Assembly (NCBI RefSeq): GCF_031877795.1
Contig: NC_133932.1
Span: forward strand, 38,764,180 to 38,828,179
Source of the DNA: Strix aluco
Taxonomy: Eukaryota; Chordata; Aves; Strigiformes; Strigidae
Direction: 5' to 3'
DNA: 64,000 nucleotides
Position numbers and translations under genes: made by a program. Positions 34,585-47,300 of the stretch are shown here, piece by piece; position 1 is the first letter of the stretch, and every line of letters begins with the position of its first letter. The notes below the pieces were generated by a model. It made no database searches, was not told the DNA's origin, and saw only the letters and a program-made list of their open reading frames with translations.

Positions 34585-35783
34585 TGGCAGAGACATGATA
34601 AGAAAAAAACCTAAACAAAACATTCATCTGCATTTACTATTCAGACTGATAGAAATGTAAAAGGGGAAAGACAGAAGAGGACCTAAAAGTAAATTAGATT
34701 AAGAAGATCTCTCTGCTTGGATAACCATTAGTGCTGTTTGTAGGAATGCAGAAAAGGTTTTCACAAGTGGACACTGAGTTATGTGCAAAACCCTTACCCT
34801 TTTAGGAAAACGGTTCTCCCAGATTTATTTTTAGACAACTCTAGATTGAAAATCAGCTCATTTTGTTAGGGACTAGGTAGTTGCATAATGTAGGCACGTC
34901 ACTCTTCAAAATTCAGATGTTTGCTTTTAAAAAAAGAAGCTAGACCTCCCATTTTTGTACTTGACACAGCAAAAGAAAGGAGAATACCAGTATTGTTGGA
35001 ATTTGCTTTTGCCTCCTCTTGATCATATCTCCCTTGGAGGGCATTTCAGAAGCATCTTAAAGGCAAAAATGTTCTGACTATTCCTCCTTTTCTCTGCCCA
35101 AAGGACCAGAGAATTACACAGAGCCCATTTTTCCAGGTCTACATCACCCTTGTGCCATATAAAACTTCAGGTAATTTTCTGAGTTTTTGGCTCTGTCATT
35201 CACTGCAACTCTTCGGAGTGCAAAACTGCCTCAGCCATGCCATTTTTGACATGAAAATATTGCTTTAGTTGTTGCTTTCTTACTGGAACCTTATTATCAT
35301 GAAGATATACTTGTTACCATGTCCTTTTCTGTGTCCTTCCACGACATGAGGTTTTCACCTTGATGGTAAGAAAACATACCACATCCTGGTGGAAGAAGCA
35401 TCAAATTCCAGCGCTGATATCAGGGTGATTTTCTCAGACAGATGATTAAGGTTTTACCCATCTGCTGCTATTTATAAGCCCTTGGGACTCATCATGTGAA
35501 CTTTACCAGTGCCTAAAGTTCTGTTAAGTATTCTTGTCCCTCTTGCTTCTGGAAGTACAAGGTCTATCAAAACCAGATCTTTTGCAAGCAGGGAATGACG
35601 TTGCCCTTCAATGTTTTTCCTCTTAGGTGAATGATTGCTTAGAATCAGGGGCACATAGGGAAAGCTTTCATTTACTCTTGTCATCAGCTAAACTTTTGCT
35701 TTCTTAAATCCATTGTAGCTAAGGCATGGAAGTTTTGTAGACTGTCCTAAAGCCTTTTCTGACGTTGCCAGTGGGCCCTCATG

Positions 35784-35827
35784 CATCGATCCATCCATCC
35801 ATGCACCCATCCATCCATCCATCCATC
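35784..35827. repeat. (CATC)n microsatellite
   Basis: About ten tetranucleotide units with a GCAC interruption near 35803. Intergenic. Confidence 0.9.
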
Positions 35828-38800
35828 AGATCTTTTGAGAAGAACAGTGAACTAAATGAAAATGTGCTAGATGCAATCCGATTTAATTTGCCTTCCACTT
35901 TTAAGAAGTGCACACACATTCTCTTATCTCTTATTAAGCTGATGTAACTGATGTACATAATTATATCAGCAGTACTACCTTTAGGGGGAGACTGACACAC
36001 CCTTGACTCCCACCTTCCAATGAGAATTTGAGGCATTAGATCAGTTCATGAGCTCCATCTCTCGAGTACGACAATATTCAGTAGTTTTTAGAATATGATA
36101 GAAATTAATTGCAAAGATTAAGAGTAATGGAATATTTGTGCTGATATTTATACTTGACATTTGAATGATAAATGAATGTTAATCATGATGACAATCATGG
36201 TCTCATCATTCTTCAGTGGTAGCATTATTATTATTATATCTATAAACTGAAGGCCCTATCATTTTCAGCAATAAATAGCAAAGAAAATACTCCCTGCCCC
36301 AGAGCACTTGCAATCCAAATATCACAAAGGACAGGGTTATGTGCCTCCTTAACCAAAGCCAGATGTTTGATTTCAAGGAGGGAATTAAAATCTGTTTGCA
36401 CTAGGGAATTTTTCTCATGCTGAAGGTCAGCATGGGAGAAAGCACGCAGGAAGTTTCCCTACTGGCATTTGTGCTAATTAAGGGTGCAGAATAGATTCAG
36501 TAAATAACCCACTGTTTTCACAAGCCAATAAACATTTTGAAAAGCATCTTCTTTTGAGCTTTAAATATCAACTCTCGATATCTGGCAAAATGTGATTTTT
36601 TTTTTTAGTTAAATAGAGTGAGATAATTTTAGTCGGGGTTTTTGTGGTCTGAAAACTGGAAGGAGAGAAAAATCAAGAAAATTCTTTTCCTCCTGTATTA
36701 CAGTGCATGACCACATATTTCTCTTCACCTGTGAATGCCAAAACCTGGTATCAAGTCTCTTTGCGCTCCAAACATTGAACCTCCTTGGCAGGCATCTCTC
36801 CTTTTTCCTGATTAGGTTTGCAAAGAGGGTGATCAATTGTTTCTTTTAAGGATTACCAAGCCAGTGATGCAATACAATCTTTATTCCAAACCAAACATTT
36901 AGATTTCTACTTCCCCTTTCAGCACTACGGTATTGTAGAGAAACTGCCAATATTTGTGTCAGCAGTTGATGCTGTTAGGAGGTAGGAATGATTTTCTTTT
37001 CCTAAGTACCTGGAGAAGCAGACAGTGCTATCTAACTGAAGCAGGGGCTGCGTGCAGGAGAGGGTGTAGAAAAAGCAGCAATTTTCCTGGCATCAGAAGT
37101 GGAAATGTCAGTGCTGAGAAACTCTGCTGAGATGGAGCATGGTTCTTCCCCAGTATAATGTAAAACTCATGCTCTGAGGATGGAGGCTTCCCTCTGGCTG
37201 CACAGTCCTGCAAAGTGACCCCCTTGAGAGAGACCCACAGGCTAATATTAGACTTCCACTCTTCCATTACTTAATTCACAGGTACTGATGGAATAAATCA
37301 CGCTAGCGTGCTGGAAAACACTGTGCAAGCTGGAGCTTTGCTCTCCTCTGTTTAAGCAAAAGCTTGAGCTCAACAGATGCTTCAGATGACAGAAGTCACT
37401 TGGTGGGCGAAATCATGGCAAATGTATACGTGTCAAAATGCAGAGTCAGAGCGGGATGCTAATAGCCTCCTGCTGAGTAATTCAGAGGGTGGTTTAGCCC
37501 TGTAGTGCCTTCTGGGCAAGTCTGAATATTTGTTCAGACTTGGCTTGGTTCTGACAGACACCTGGTGCAGGGGTTCTTACAAGTAGTTTGTAATCTTTAT
37601 TTGGGAGAAGGCTATGAGCGAGGGCATGCAAAACCCATAGATACTTTGATTTTAATCACACTGATGATTTAGTATCAATCTCAAAACAGAAGTCATTTCA
37701 AAACAACAGTTACACTTGACAGCAGGCCAGGATTTTCTTTAAAAAAGAACAAAAAAGAAAGCATTTCCTCATTGTATACAGTGAGATCTCTGAAACTACT
37801 GGTGAATTTTCTCTTTGTTCAGATTCCCTCAAAGACACAGATTTGAGTTCATAACTTGTCTGGTCATTACATTTTGACAGAAAGATTAAAACTCTAATTA
37901 TTTTTCTTCCAGCCTAAGCTTCCCTTTACCCTAAACTTCCACTCCATACTGTTTTTAATCATTTGGTGTTTTAGTCATTTGGTGTTTTTCTCCCCACTTA
38001 AAAAGCTCCCTGCCTCCTTTGTACTTAGTAATCCAGTGTTTGTCTGGGTCAATCACAATTATTACAGGTGTTAATTAGAAAAAAAGAAACAATACACATC
38101 CCCAAAACAACTTACTCCATTCCATCTTCTAAACAAATCTATTCCAGTGTTTGCACCTTGTAACCAGGTTAAAATGTGCTGTTTTTTTCCAAACCTTTCC
38201 TGAGGTATTCACACAGTAGGAGCAGGATGCCATCACTTGCCTTGTCTGTGTAGTAGGTTCCCTTAGTCCAATGTTTCTGCTTTGGAAGGCTCCTCTTCCT
38301 TCATGAGCTTCTCTGCTTTTAATTCAGCTGACTCAGAAGCACACAGAAACAGTTTTCCTTTAGGTCCTTCAAATTGAGAAGCTTCCTATAAGAGTTTAAA
38401 TCTAATGCATCAATAAAAGATCTTACACAAATTGTGAAACATTTTCTGGGTTTGGACTACAGATCAGCTTGTGTAACAATTTAGAAAAATCTCTCATCAG
38501 AAACCTGTACCTGGGTCTGTCTGTCTATCTCTCTATCTCTTATCTGGAAGTAAGGGCCAAATCTTATGTTGACTAACAGTGAAAAGTGGATTGTATATTT
38601 TGATTGGTTTATTCTGTGCCTCAAATCTGCTTAACAGAGACAGGTTTTGCATGTGTGTGCAAGAGATGGATTCACAAGGGGAATTGCCAGTTGCACACAC
38701 AGTCCTCTGTCCTTCAAATCTGTATCCCGGCTGTACGCCAGATGGATTTAGGAGGGATAAGAAATGGGAAGCATTCCGTCTTCCAAGAGGAGCAGCAGGT

Positions 38801-41800
38801 GCCTTCAGCCAAAAATGGGTTACAGGCAGTGGCACTGGCACAAGCCAGTGAAGCCTGGCCCATCCATGGGCTGGTCACTGGTGTTTGCAAAATGTTGCCG
38901 TTCTTGAGCCCCATGACATCAAGTCAGCAAGGAAGTGTGAGATGAGTACCAGCGCTGTGTTCCTGGCCCTTAGCTGCAGGAACCCAATGGTCCAGCCAGC
39001 AAAACAGAACGAGGAAGGGCTCTGGTCCTGTTGCCAAGTGCTGATACAGGCCAGGCATGAGACTCTTTCTGAATGGGACCTTCAGGTGGACTTGACCCTT
39101 GTACCCCATGGGGTGATGCTGAGCAGGACACCTTCTGGCTTTTCTTCCAAGTAAGCCTTCATAGCAAAGGGCAATACCTGCTGCCCAGCCTGCTTTCTTT
39201 CAAAAATGCCTGGGTTTAGAGTTAAGAAGCATGCTATGAAATGTCTTAGATGGGATTTACTTCCCTGCAGTGCTGCAAAATCATGTATGAGGTGTAATCA
39301 ACAGTCTCATCTGGTACCAAACTCGGTGTTGGGAATGGGACCATGCCATCAAAGCACTGGAGCAAACAAGAGCTTCTCTGTGCTGAGATTGCACAACTGG
39401 CGCTCAGTCAGAGGAGCAAGGCCAGGCAGAGGTTCAGCATGACCTCCGCCTGACTCATATTTTTTCCTCCTGTTACCAATAAGAACTTTTTCCTCATGAG
39501 TCACTTTAAAACAGTTTGTGCGTGTTCAGGGAAAAAACAAAACCCAAAGATTTTCCTGAGGAACAGTTTGCTGGTGAGACAGAACAAATCACTGAATACA
39601 GTCAGGGACTGTTCTGCCTGCACAGTTGAACTAATTAACTGTTAGGGCTTTAAGTGAATGTTTTTTTACTCTCATTTGTGTATGTCTCATCTTTAATGCA
39701 TTTTTCTCTGAAACACATCAGCGAAATAAGCAAATGTTATTATTCCACTTTTTGGATATGTGTCTGAAGCTCAGGGAAACAAGGACCCCTTCAAAAAATT
39801 GCCAGTTTAGCTGTTGTCCATCCTAACATAGGCGTAGCATATGCTGGCAAAATGGTGCTTTTCCATTCTACTTCCTTCTCAAGTACCATAAGCAAAAGCA
39901 TATTTATAGTATTGTAGCCATGGCTTTCACAACGTCTGAAATACTGGGCTTTCTGCCCCACCCATGACTTCATTGCAGTGGCAAATTTGACCTGTGTGAC
40001 TTGCTTGTGGCTCCACAAGAGGTCCGTGGCAGGGGCAGGTTATTCAAGTCCCTGGAATCGCCGACCAGCATTTTAACTCTGAGGGCTGAATAGTTAGAGT
40101 TTCTGAGAAGTTAATTTCTCTGTAGGGAGTAGACATTAAGGTGTCCATTATATGTATTGATTTTCAGAAGCTGGAATAAGTCTGTATGCTGATGGCAGGA
40201 GTGATTTATTTTGTTTAGTCTTTACTGCAAAAAGGTTACTTCTGGCTAAGTCAGCCTGTTCCTCTCTTCTAACACCTTTTGGCCTTGCTGACTGATTTAA
40301 ACCAGTTTTGACAGATCAGCTGCAGTCACAAAGGCAATTAAGTTTCTGCAGGCTTTGCAAAGATCAGGAGTGGAGAAGAGGAAAGAAACCTTAGCGTTGC
40401 CCCACTAAGGGAAAGACTGGTTTGAGCTTAACCCTTACCAAACATCTGAATTGTCACAGCAGGGACAGTTTTAGGGATGCCCTGATGGTGAGAAAAAAAT
40501 TCACTGGGAGTCACAGGCACCAGGGAACACAATTGTGGGGCAGAAATCAGATGGAAATCAGGTCTCATCTGAACTTCTTGTCACCCTCATTGTCAGCCTG
40601 CAGCATGGTTTTGCCTTTGCATTCCTGAGCTGGATCAGTTTATTTCTACTGTGAGATCCTCAGGATTGGTGGCACCTCCACCCATTCCCACAGTCTGCTG
40701 TGGCCATAGTCTGGGCTTTGTCAGACTGACAGGCTGTAATCCCATTGAAGTGATGGGAGTCTGGAAGAGGTCTCTGGGAGAAAATTACCGACAGCTGATT
40801 TTGAGAGGTCAGGTTAAATGATTTAATGGTTCTCAAGTTTTAGGTCCTATCCATCTACAGGAAGGTGTGCTGGTTTCTGGACCACTGAACAGCTTTTGTC
40901 AGATTCCCATGGTGCCCAAATGCATAGTTCTGTTTCCTGCATGCAAACCAGTCTGCCTTGAAATGTCATGACCATTTTGAGCATCTGAAATAGTGATTAC
41001 TTCATAGACAAAATAATACAAAACAAAAATAAATGTTCCAGCAACTGACCTTTCTGTGTCAAATTCCTAGCCTAAAGATCAGGAGTGACTAATTAAATCA
41101 TAAGTGAATTCGTATAAAGAAATAAATGCCTAAAAAGTATTATGAGAAAGCCTGCTGTCAGCCACAATATTCCAATTACTAGTAGTACAGTCTAGGAGAA
41201 TCAAATCCCATCTCTAAAAATCTGCTTCTTGATCCTGTAAAATTATCCATGAATGGATTTTGACATGGCTTTAATTGGCACAGACCTTCTTTGTATAAAT
41301 TGCATACTTCAGATCAGTTCAGAGATTACAAATGTAACTGCAGAAAATATAAACAACAGAGCCAGGAGACCTGATAAGCTCCAGATGACTGGGCCAGAAA
41401 GACTGTGATGAGCTCCTTCCAGAGTGGTGTCCAGCTCGCTACCAGCACCACACAGCCAGGGCTTTTATTTCACTAAACATCTTCTCTGTTCCTGTCTCCG
41501 TTGACCTTCCTCACCACCAAAGCAAGAGTGACCAAATTTCCTACTGGGGTCCTAAGATAACACTAATTGAAAGGAATAAGGGAAAAAAAGACCAAAAATT
41601 TATCTATGAAATACACCAATGGTTACTAAAAATATAATTATATGTAAAGAGCCATGTATGTACAGGTGGTCAGTTTTCCAAAATGATGGATGAATCTATT
41701 GAATTTCCCTGCAAGACACTCTGTATTAACTTGTGCTGAGTAAGTGCAACTCATTGCAGCAACTACAGCAATATGAGGAACACATGCTACTGCCTGGGAT

Positions 41801-42704
41801 GCAGGGTATCATCTTAAATTTACTGCAGTTAATGCAGTGCAAGAATATGTCTGGAAGATGTGAAAATGGTTGTACAGAACACAGGATGGATGCTTAATTG
41901 CCTGAGTGGTCTCTTTCAGTACCTGCATTGCTACAAAGTAAGTTGCTGTGTGCCTGAATGATTGTAACTGAAGAAATAATGAAAATATGAATCAAAGAAT
42001 TTGAAAATTACAAGGTAAATCCTGAAATACACATGGCTTCTCAACCCATTTCTTGTTTAGATTAAACACCCACTGACTTACAGTTTTGTTTAAAAAGGGG
42101 GTTCTGCACATTCTGTATTTAGGAACTATTTCATTCACTCCTGCAATAAAGTTGCAACTTGCTGTTAGTTGCCTTACCCTGAACATAAACCTGCTACAGC
42201 TGCCAGCCATAAGACTGAGCTCTAAATACGCAAAGTTTTATCCATATTTTTTAATAGTCCTAAAGATGAGCATGTATTCTTAAGTCTTTTAGAATGGGGA
42301 TGTTAGTCCTTTACTGCAATTTGGAGGTTCATACTTCAGTCATAGAAGTCCTCAGTGGTGAAGATGATGACATTTGTTTTACAGCTAACTCTGGAAAGAA
42401 GCAGCTGTTTAAGACATATGGCAACCTTATCCAGCGATTTAGGATTGTAAGTGGGAGACCCCAGATGCAATCCAATTCAGATGCCAGTATGGCATTACCT
42501 ATATTTGAGTTTGGCCGGAACACACACTTCTTACAGAAGGTGCCAAGTAATTTCTAAGGGCTAAAGATCCTTTTAGTGAGTGCTAGCTGAAAAATTTCAA
42601 TCAAGATACTTTTTCCAAAAAATTTAGATTGTTGAAAAAAACCCTATAGGTTGTGAAGAGAAAGATTTCTATTTGCAAATTGAATTTCACTGACTCAAGT
42701 CCTC

Positions 42705-42722
42705 TTTTTTTTTTTTTTTTTT
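42705..42722. repeat. Poly(T) run
   Basis: Eighteen consecutive T followed by CAG. It resembles a splice acceptor, but no coding exon follows. Confidence 0.85.
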
Positions 42723-43030
42723 CAGATTTTATTTATTAGTGGGGGTTTTAAGTCAGATGGTGTCCTCTGTACAGCCAGGGTCTCCCTGTTGCCTCCCTGT
42801 GCTGCCAGGAGGTGTAAATGGTGTACCTGGGGGTTACAGCCTGACTAGACATCTTGGTGTGTACAGGAGAAGGAGTGATAAGGTACACATTCTCCCTAGA
42901 CATAGCGAAAATGTTTCCAAACCAAAATATATTTTGGTTTTTGGTGTTTTGGTGGTTGAAAAGTTCTCCTCTACCCATTTTCCCATTTTCTGCAAAAACA
43001 TTTTTCAACTGAAGTCTGGGCAAGCCTTAA

Positions 43031-43094
43031 TTTTCCTTTTATTTTTTCTTCTTTTTTCTTTTTTCTTCTTTTTTTTTTTTTCCCTTTTTTTCCT
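43031..43094. repeat. T-rich (TTTTCTT)n tract
   Basis: About 64 bases of T with scattered C. Low complexity, with no gene attached. Confidence 0.8.
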
Positions 43095-44262
43095 AATGAG
43101 CTTGATATTTTATTTTCCAAGCCAGAAGAACAGCTCACAAGTGCCTCAATGCTACATGGAGCTCTGGCTCTGCCCTCTGCCAGAGAATCTGAACCGTGCT
43201 GCGACTCCCTAGTTGTCCTCTCCATGTTCTCCAGGGCCCCAGCTCCCCTACCTTGTGCATGCCAACACAGTGATTGCCCATCAGTGTTTCACAAAGGCCT
43301 TATTACTGATATTCTGAACATACACAAACGAGAGAGTTTGTGGTTCCAGCTCCCTTACATATGGCTTTTTAATCCACATGAAATTATCTACAACACTGTA
43401 ATATGTATTTAAGTGCTGGTCTGAACATACTGCCTCAGCTCCAAGAACTGTACCTGTGATTTTTCATACTTTAGTGTCAGCTCCTCATAAAATATATTGT
43501 GTTTACTCCTTTTCTTTGCATGAGCCAAGTGATATTGCACTGAAGTTACTGTCCTGCATTGTAAAGCTGCAGGCACATCTATCTTGGGAACATGCCTCGA
43601 TGATTTACACAATGAAAAGAAAGGGATTTGGTTTCTCAAATCTCCTGGTTCATGCCCTGCCTAATAAGGTTTTTGTTTGCCTAGCATTCCTCTGGTTTAT
43701 GTGATGCTGCAATGAAATGAGGAGCACAATGAGGGCAGCTAGTGAAACGGCTTAAATTCAGGAAAAAACATTGACATAGACATTTGCTTTTACTCTTAGT
43801 TTGTTTTCAAGGCACAAAATTAAAGATCTACAAAATAGTATCACCTGATGTATGAACAGAAATGAAATTCAAGATACATATATCTGACATTTGAGGTGTG
43901 TAGATCTGGCTCCTAGCTGTCAGGTGTTCAAGGTGTGAGAGGGAATAAGTACTCAGAACATAACAGGATAAACATGGACTAAAACAACAATTTAGAAATG
44001 CCGTTTTCAAAGTCAGGCAGGAGGGAAGCCAGGCTGAGCAGGCAGAAGATGCAGGTTCCCCAGGGAGAGCGCGAAGGAGAGAGAACCAGCAAAATTCCCA
44101 CTGGAGTCTCTTTGTTTCTGTTGCCAGTAATTATCATCCACCTGCAAAAAGTAAAAAAACAGAGCACCTTTTCCCCTAATTCAAAAGGCTACATGTAAGG
44201 ACGATCAAGCTCTACCACCTTGGAAACGAAGTGATAAGAAGGGCTTATCCAGGAGTGATACA

Positions 44263-44338
44263 ATGGCCAGGATCACTCTTATTTCTGTTCTCATCCTCTG
44301 GGCAGCCACGCAGCAGGGAAGGGGAAATGAAATTACAG
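44263..44338 (+). CDS. UMODL1: UMODL1 exon 1: signal peptide
   Basis: The ATG has A at -3 and G at +4. It encodes MARITLISVLILWAAT followed by a short polar stretch: a basic start and a hydrophobic core, typical of secretory signals. The exon ends at CAG|GTGAGT in phase 1, matching the phase of the EMI exon. I see no TATA box close upstream. A possible acceptor just after TTGCCAG near 44129 means a separate 5' UTR exon is possible. Confidence 0.85.
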
Positions 44339-47300
44339 GTGAGTGATGCAAACCTGATCAGAGGACCACAGCTGTTATGTAGGACATCTTAGTTTGGATG
44401 TGGGATATCTCTTTATTTGCAATAAACCAGCCAAGGTGGTCACTCTCTGGAGAACTGGCAATGTCTCAGTGACCATTTTGAAATCCTCTGTTAGTAATTA
44501 AACAAAGAAAATCTAACCAAGCCAAAATACCACCTTTGTCCCCAACTCTTCATCCCCAGGCAAAAGCCTTCTCATTTCCTTTGTGCCAGAAATGAATAAA
44601 TAGGATTGCTGCTTTGTCTTTAGTAATGTGCAAATTTTGATGAAAATTGTCTTTAAAATAAACTTTTGGAGGAAATTATGTAGTAGTATACCTGACAAAT
44701 ACCTAGAGATGTATAAAATGAAACTGTAGGAGACATGTTTAACTTTCATCTGTGGTATGGGCTGTAATTTGGAAAAACCTAACCCAATTGCTAGGTTGTA
44801 ACTCTAAATTAAATCCTAATTTGCTCTTAATTTCTGGTTTGATTTATTTAGACGAGAGAAGATTGGGATTTTTGGCTGCTTTTTGTTGCATTTTTTTACT
44901 TAGGTGGTTTTGCAAGTCTCAGTTAAAATACAAACCATATTTCTTAAAACCTTGCAGACTTTTGTTATTTTGTTAGTCACAGCTGAAAAAGAGGTTTCTA
45001 CAGATTAGGGGTCAGCAAAACCCCCATTCTAGTGCCATTTAAAATCAATGGTGTTGACTTTAAAAAGAATTCGGAGTACGCAGAAAAATCGAGGCCTTAA
45101 TCCACTTTTCTTCATGTTTCAGAGCCTTTGTTTTTTAAAACTGAATTTGAATCTGCCCTCCATGAACCTGTTCCAACAGATTACTTTCAGGGTTACGTCC
45201 AGACAAGGAAGGGGCTTGTCTTTGGCTCTTGCTTTCTCCAGTGAGAAAATATTTTGCAGATCCTAGCTCACAGTGGATTTTCTGGCACTTGAACAGTGAA
45301 GCTTCCAGAACTGCATCTAAGTCTGTGGCATAAATGCTATCAAGTGTTTTTTTATTGCTGATTTTTTGATCACGCTCTCAGTTCTGATCTGGGTTTGACC
45401 TTGAGTTATAGGGAGCCTGCTCCTACGCAGACTTTCCTTTCAGCCTTTCCTCTCAGTATTTGTTTCTATTAATAAAGTATTTGCTTTCATTGTTTCTGCT
45501 CTTGTTTAACATAATAAAATTTATACTTTCCCTGACAGTGCTGAAAGCTGGTGGTTGCTAAAACAAAAACTTAAAGTCCAGAGATGATAGGTGTAACATA
45601 GCCCTACTAATGTCAGGTGATTGCCGCCTTCTGCTTTGCGACTGGCTTCAGCTGTGTGTTGCTGGAAACAATATCCAGTGCATTTTAATTCCATTTAATA
45701 GTGCCATAATCCCATAGATGGGGGTTATAAGAACAGAAAGCCAATTTACTAAAGAGCCCAAATTGATCTAAGCCACATTGCTCAGCAGGAAACTGCTGTC
45801 AGCAAATAATAGAACTCTATGAGTGTCAAAGCTTGTTTTAAATCGCATGGAAGTGATGGATGATGGTGAGGTTGGTGGTCCTGCACCCTCCCCTGTCACC
45901 TTCTGACTAACCTCTTCCAGCAAGGGTATCTGTTTGTACCACCATGGCCATATCTCAAACCTCCTCTTTTGGCTTTGGCAGACTCATTCTATACCTAGTA
46001 TCAATGTTTAAGTATGAAATATGATTTCATATCTTCTCTGACAGCTGTAGCTTCTAATTATAAACTGTGTCTAATTCTACATGGTTTTATTCTCAGTTTC
46101 ATACCTGTATTTATGTTGCACATTGCTGTAGAGCCTAAGCCAGTTCAGCTGACTCTGGAATTCTTAGCTTTCCAGTGCTATGTCCTCGCTGCCACCTCAG
46201 TTCTGCACGGACAACATGAATCTTCAGTGCTCTCCTTACTCAGTTGTTCTCTTCCAGGCCTTGCTTTGCTCTAGCCATGCTAATACGTGAGCTCTGGAGA
46301 AATGGAAGGATCATAGTGATGAGGAACCATGCTGAACTCTTCTTCCTTACCTGCCCTACCCTCCTCTAACATAATTTTATACTATAACGATATGATTCCT
46401 TAATACAATAGTTTATTTTTCTCATTTTCATAGAAAAAATTTGTCCAGCTCCTCCCACCTTACCTGATCACCAACAGATGTTTGTGTACTTTCTCCAGGT
46501 AAAGGCTAGTTCCAAAATGGTTTGGGTATTCTTTCCATTCCACTTTGGGTATTCAGCCATTCAGGTCCCAAACTAATGAAAAAAAAGCTGAAACAAGTTA
46601 TTTTCTTTTTTTTCCCATGCCTACATGCCTAGAAGCATTTGCTGGGGCAGGTATTCTTGGAGCACTCTTATCACGTGGCAAGGGAACAGTTTACAGAATG
46701 CAATGACAGATACCTGTTTCTTGTAAGGCACTTGTGTCTGATGTGAAGTGGTAATCGATCAAATGCGTTGGATAACAAGCAGTCCTTGGCCTCTGATTTC
46801 TGCTCCAGAACCCACATTTGTTCTCTTTTCCCCTCTCCCAGAGGGATGTCCTAAAGTTAACCAGGGGAGGGAGGGCACCTTACTTTTTCCAGCCCACTTC
46901 ACCTTCAGTTCCGTCCTGCACAGCCACTACGTGCCACAGCTGGGTATGGGCTTTCATGGTCCTGGTCAAACCTCCATGCTGGCTTTTGGGATTCTCTCCT
47001 GGGTCAGGCAGGGTGTGGGATTCAGGCCCTCAGCTTGAGAGTCTTCCTGCCCCTCATAACCATCTTCCTTCACTCTCTTCTTAAGGACAAAGAACAGCCC
47101 TGGTGCTTTTCAGAGACATGAAGACCTTTCAGCTGCTGTCTCTGGAGCTAGCTTCAGGGACCCTACACAGAGATGCCCTGCTTGAGCCTGGGAAGAAGGA
47201 AGAAACAGGGATTTCCAGACATGCCGTTATTCTCAATATTTTTCTGCTGACATACTCTAAGCAGCAGAACGAGGGTCCCTGCAGCCTCCTGGGAGGTCTC

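Larger units (their letters stand above)
28767..44262. other. Intergenic region between the CR1 copy and UMODL1
   Basis: About 15.5 kb of AT-rich DNA. It contains a pyrimidine tandem repeat (30698-30819), a TATG-rich alternating tract (34461-34584), a CATC repeat (35784-35827), T-rich runs at 42705-42722 and 43031-43094, and little else I can name. Open frames up to 157 codons occur but show no domain, signal peptide or matching splice sites. Noncoding transcripts or enhancers cannot be excluded from sequence alone. Confidence 0.55.

Noticed and set aside
42294-42557. 87-codon plus-strand open frame of fairly normal composition
   Set aside because: No recognisable domain, no convincing splice sites at its ends, and no neighbouring exons in phase. 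Left as chance.
42705-42725. Poly(T) followed by CAG, like a strong splice acceptor
   Set aside because: The following open frame (42739-43212) runs into T-rich low-complexity sequence and shows no domain; no donor fits a sensible exon.
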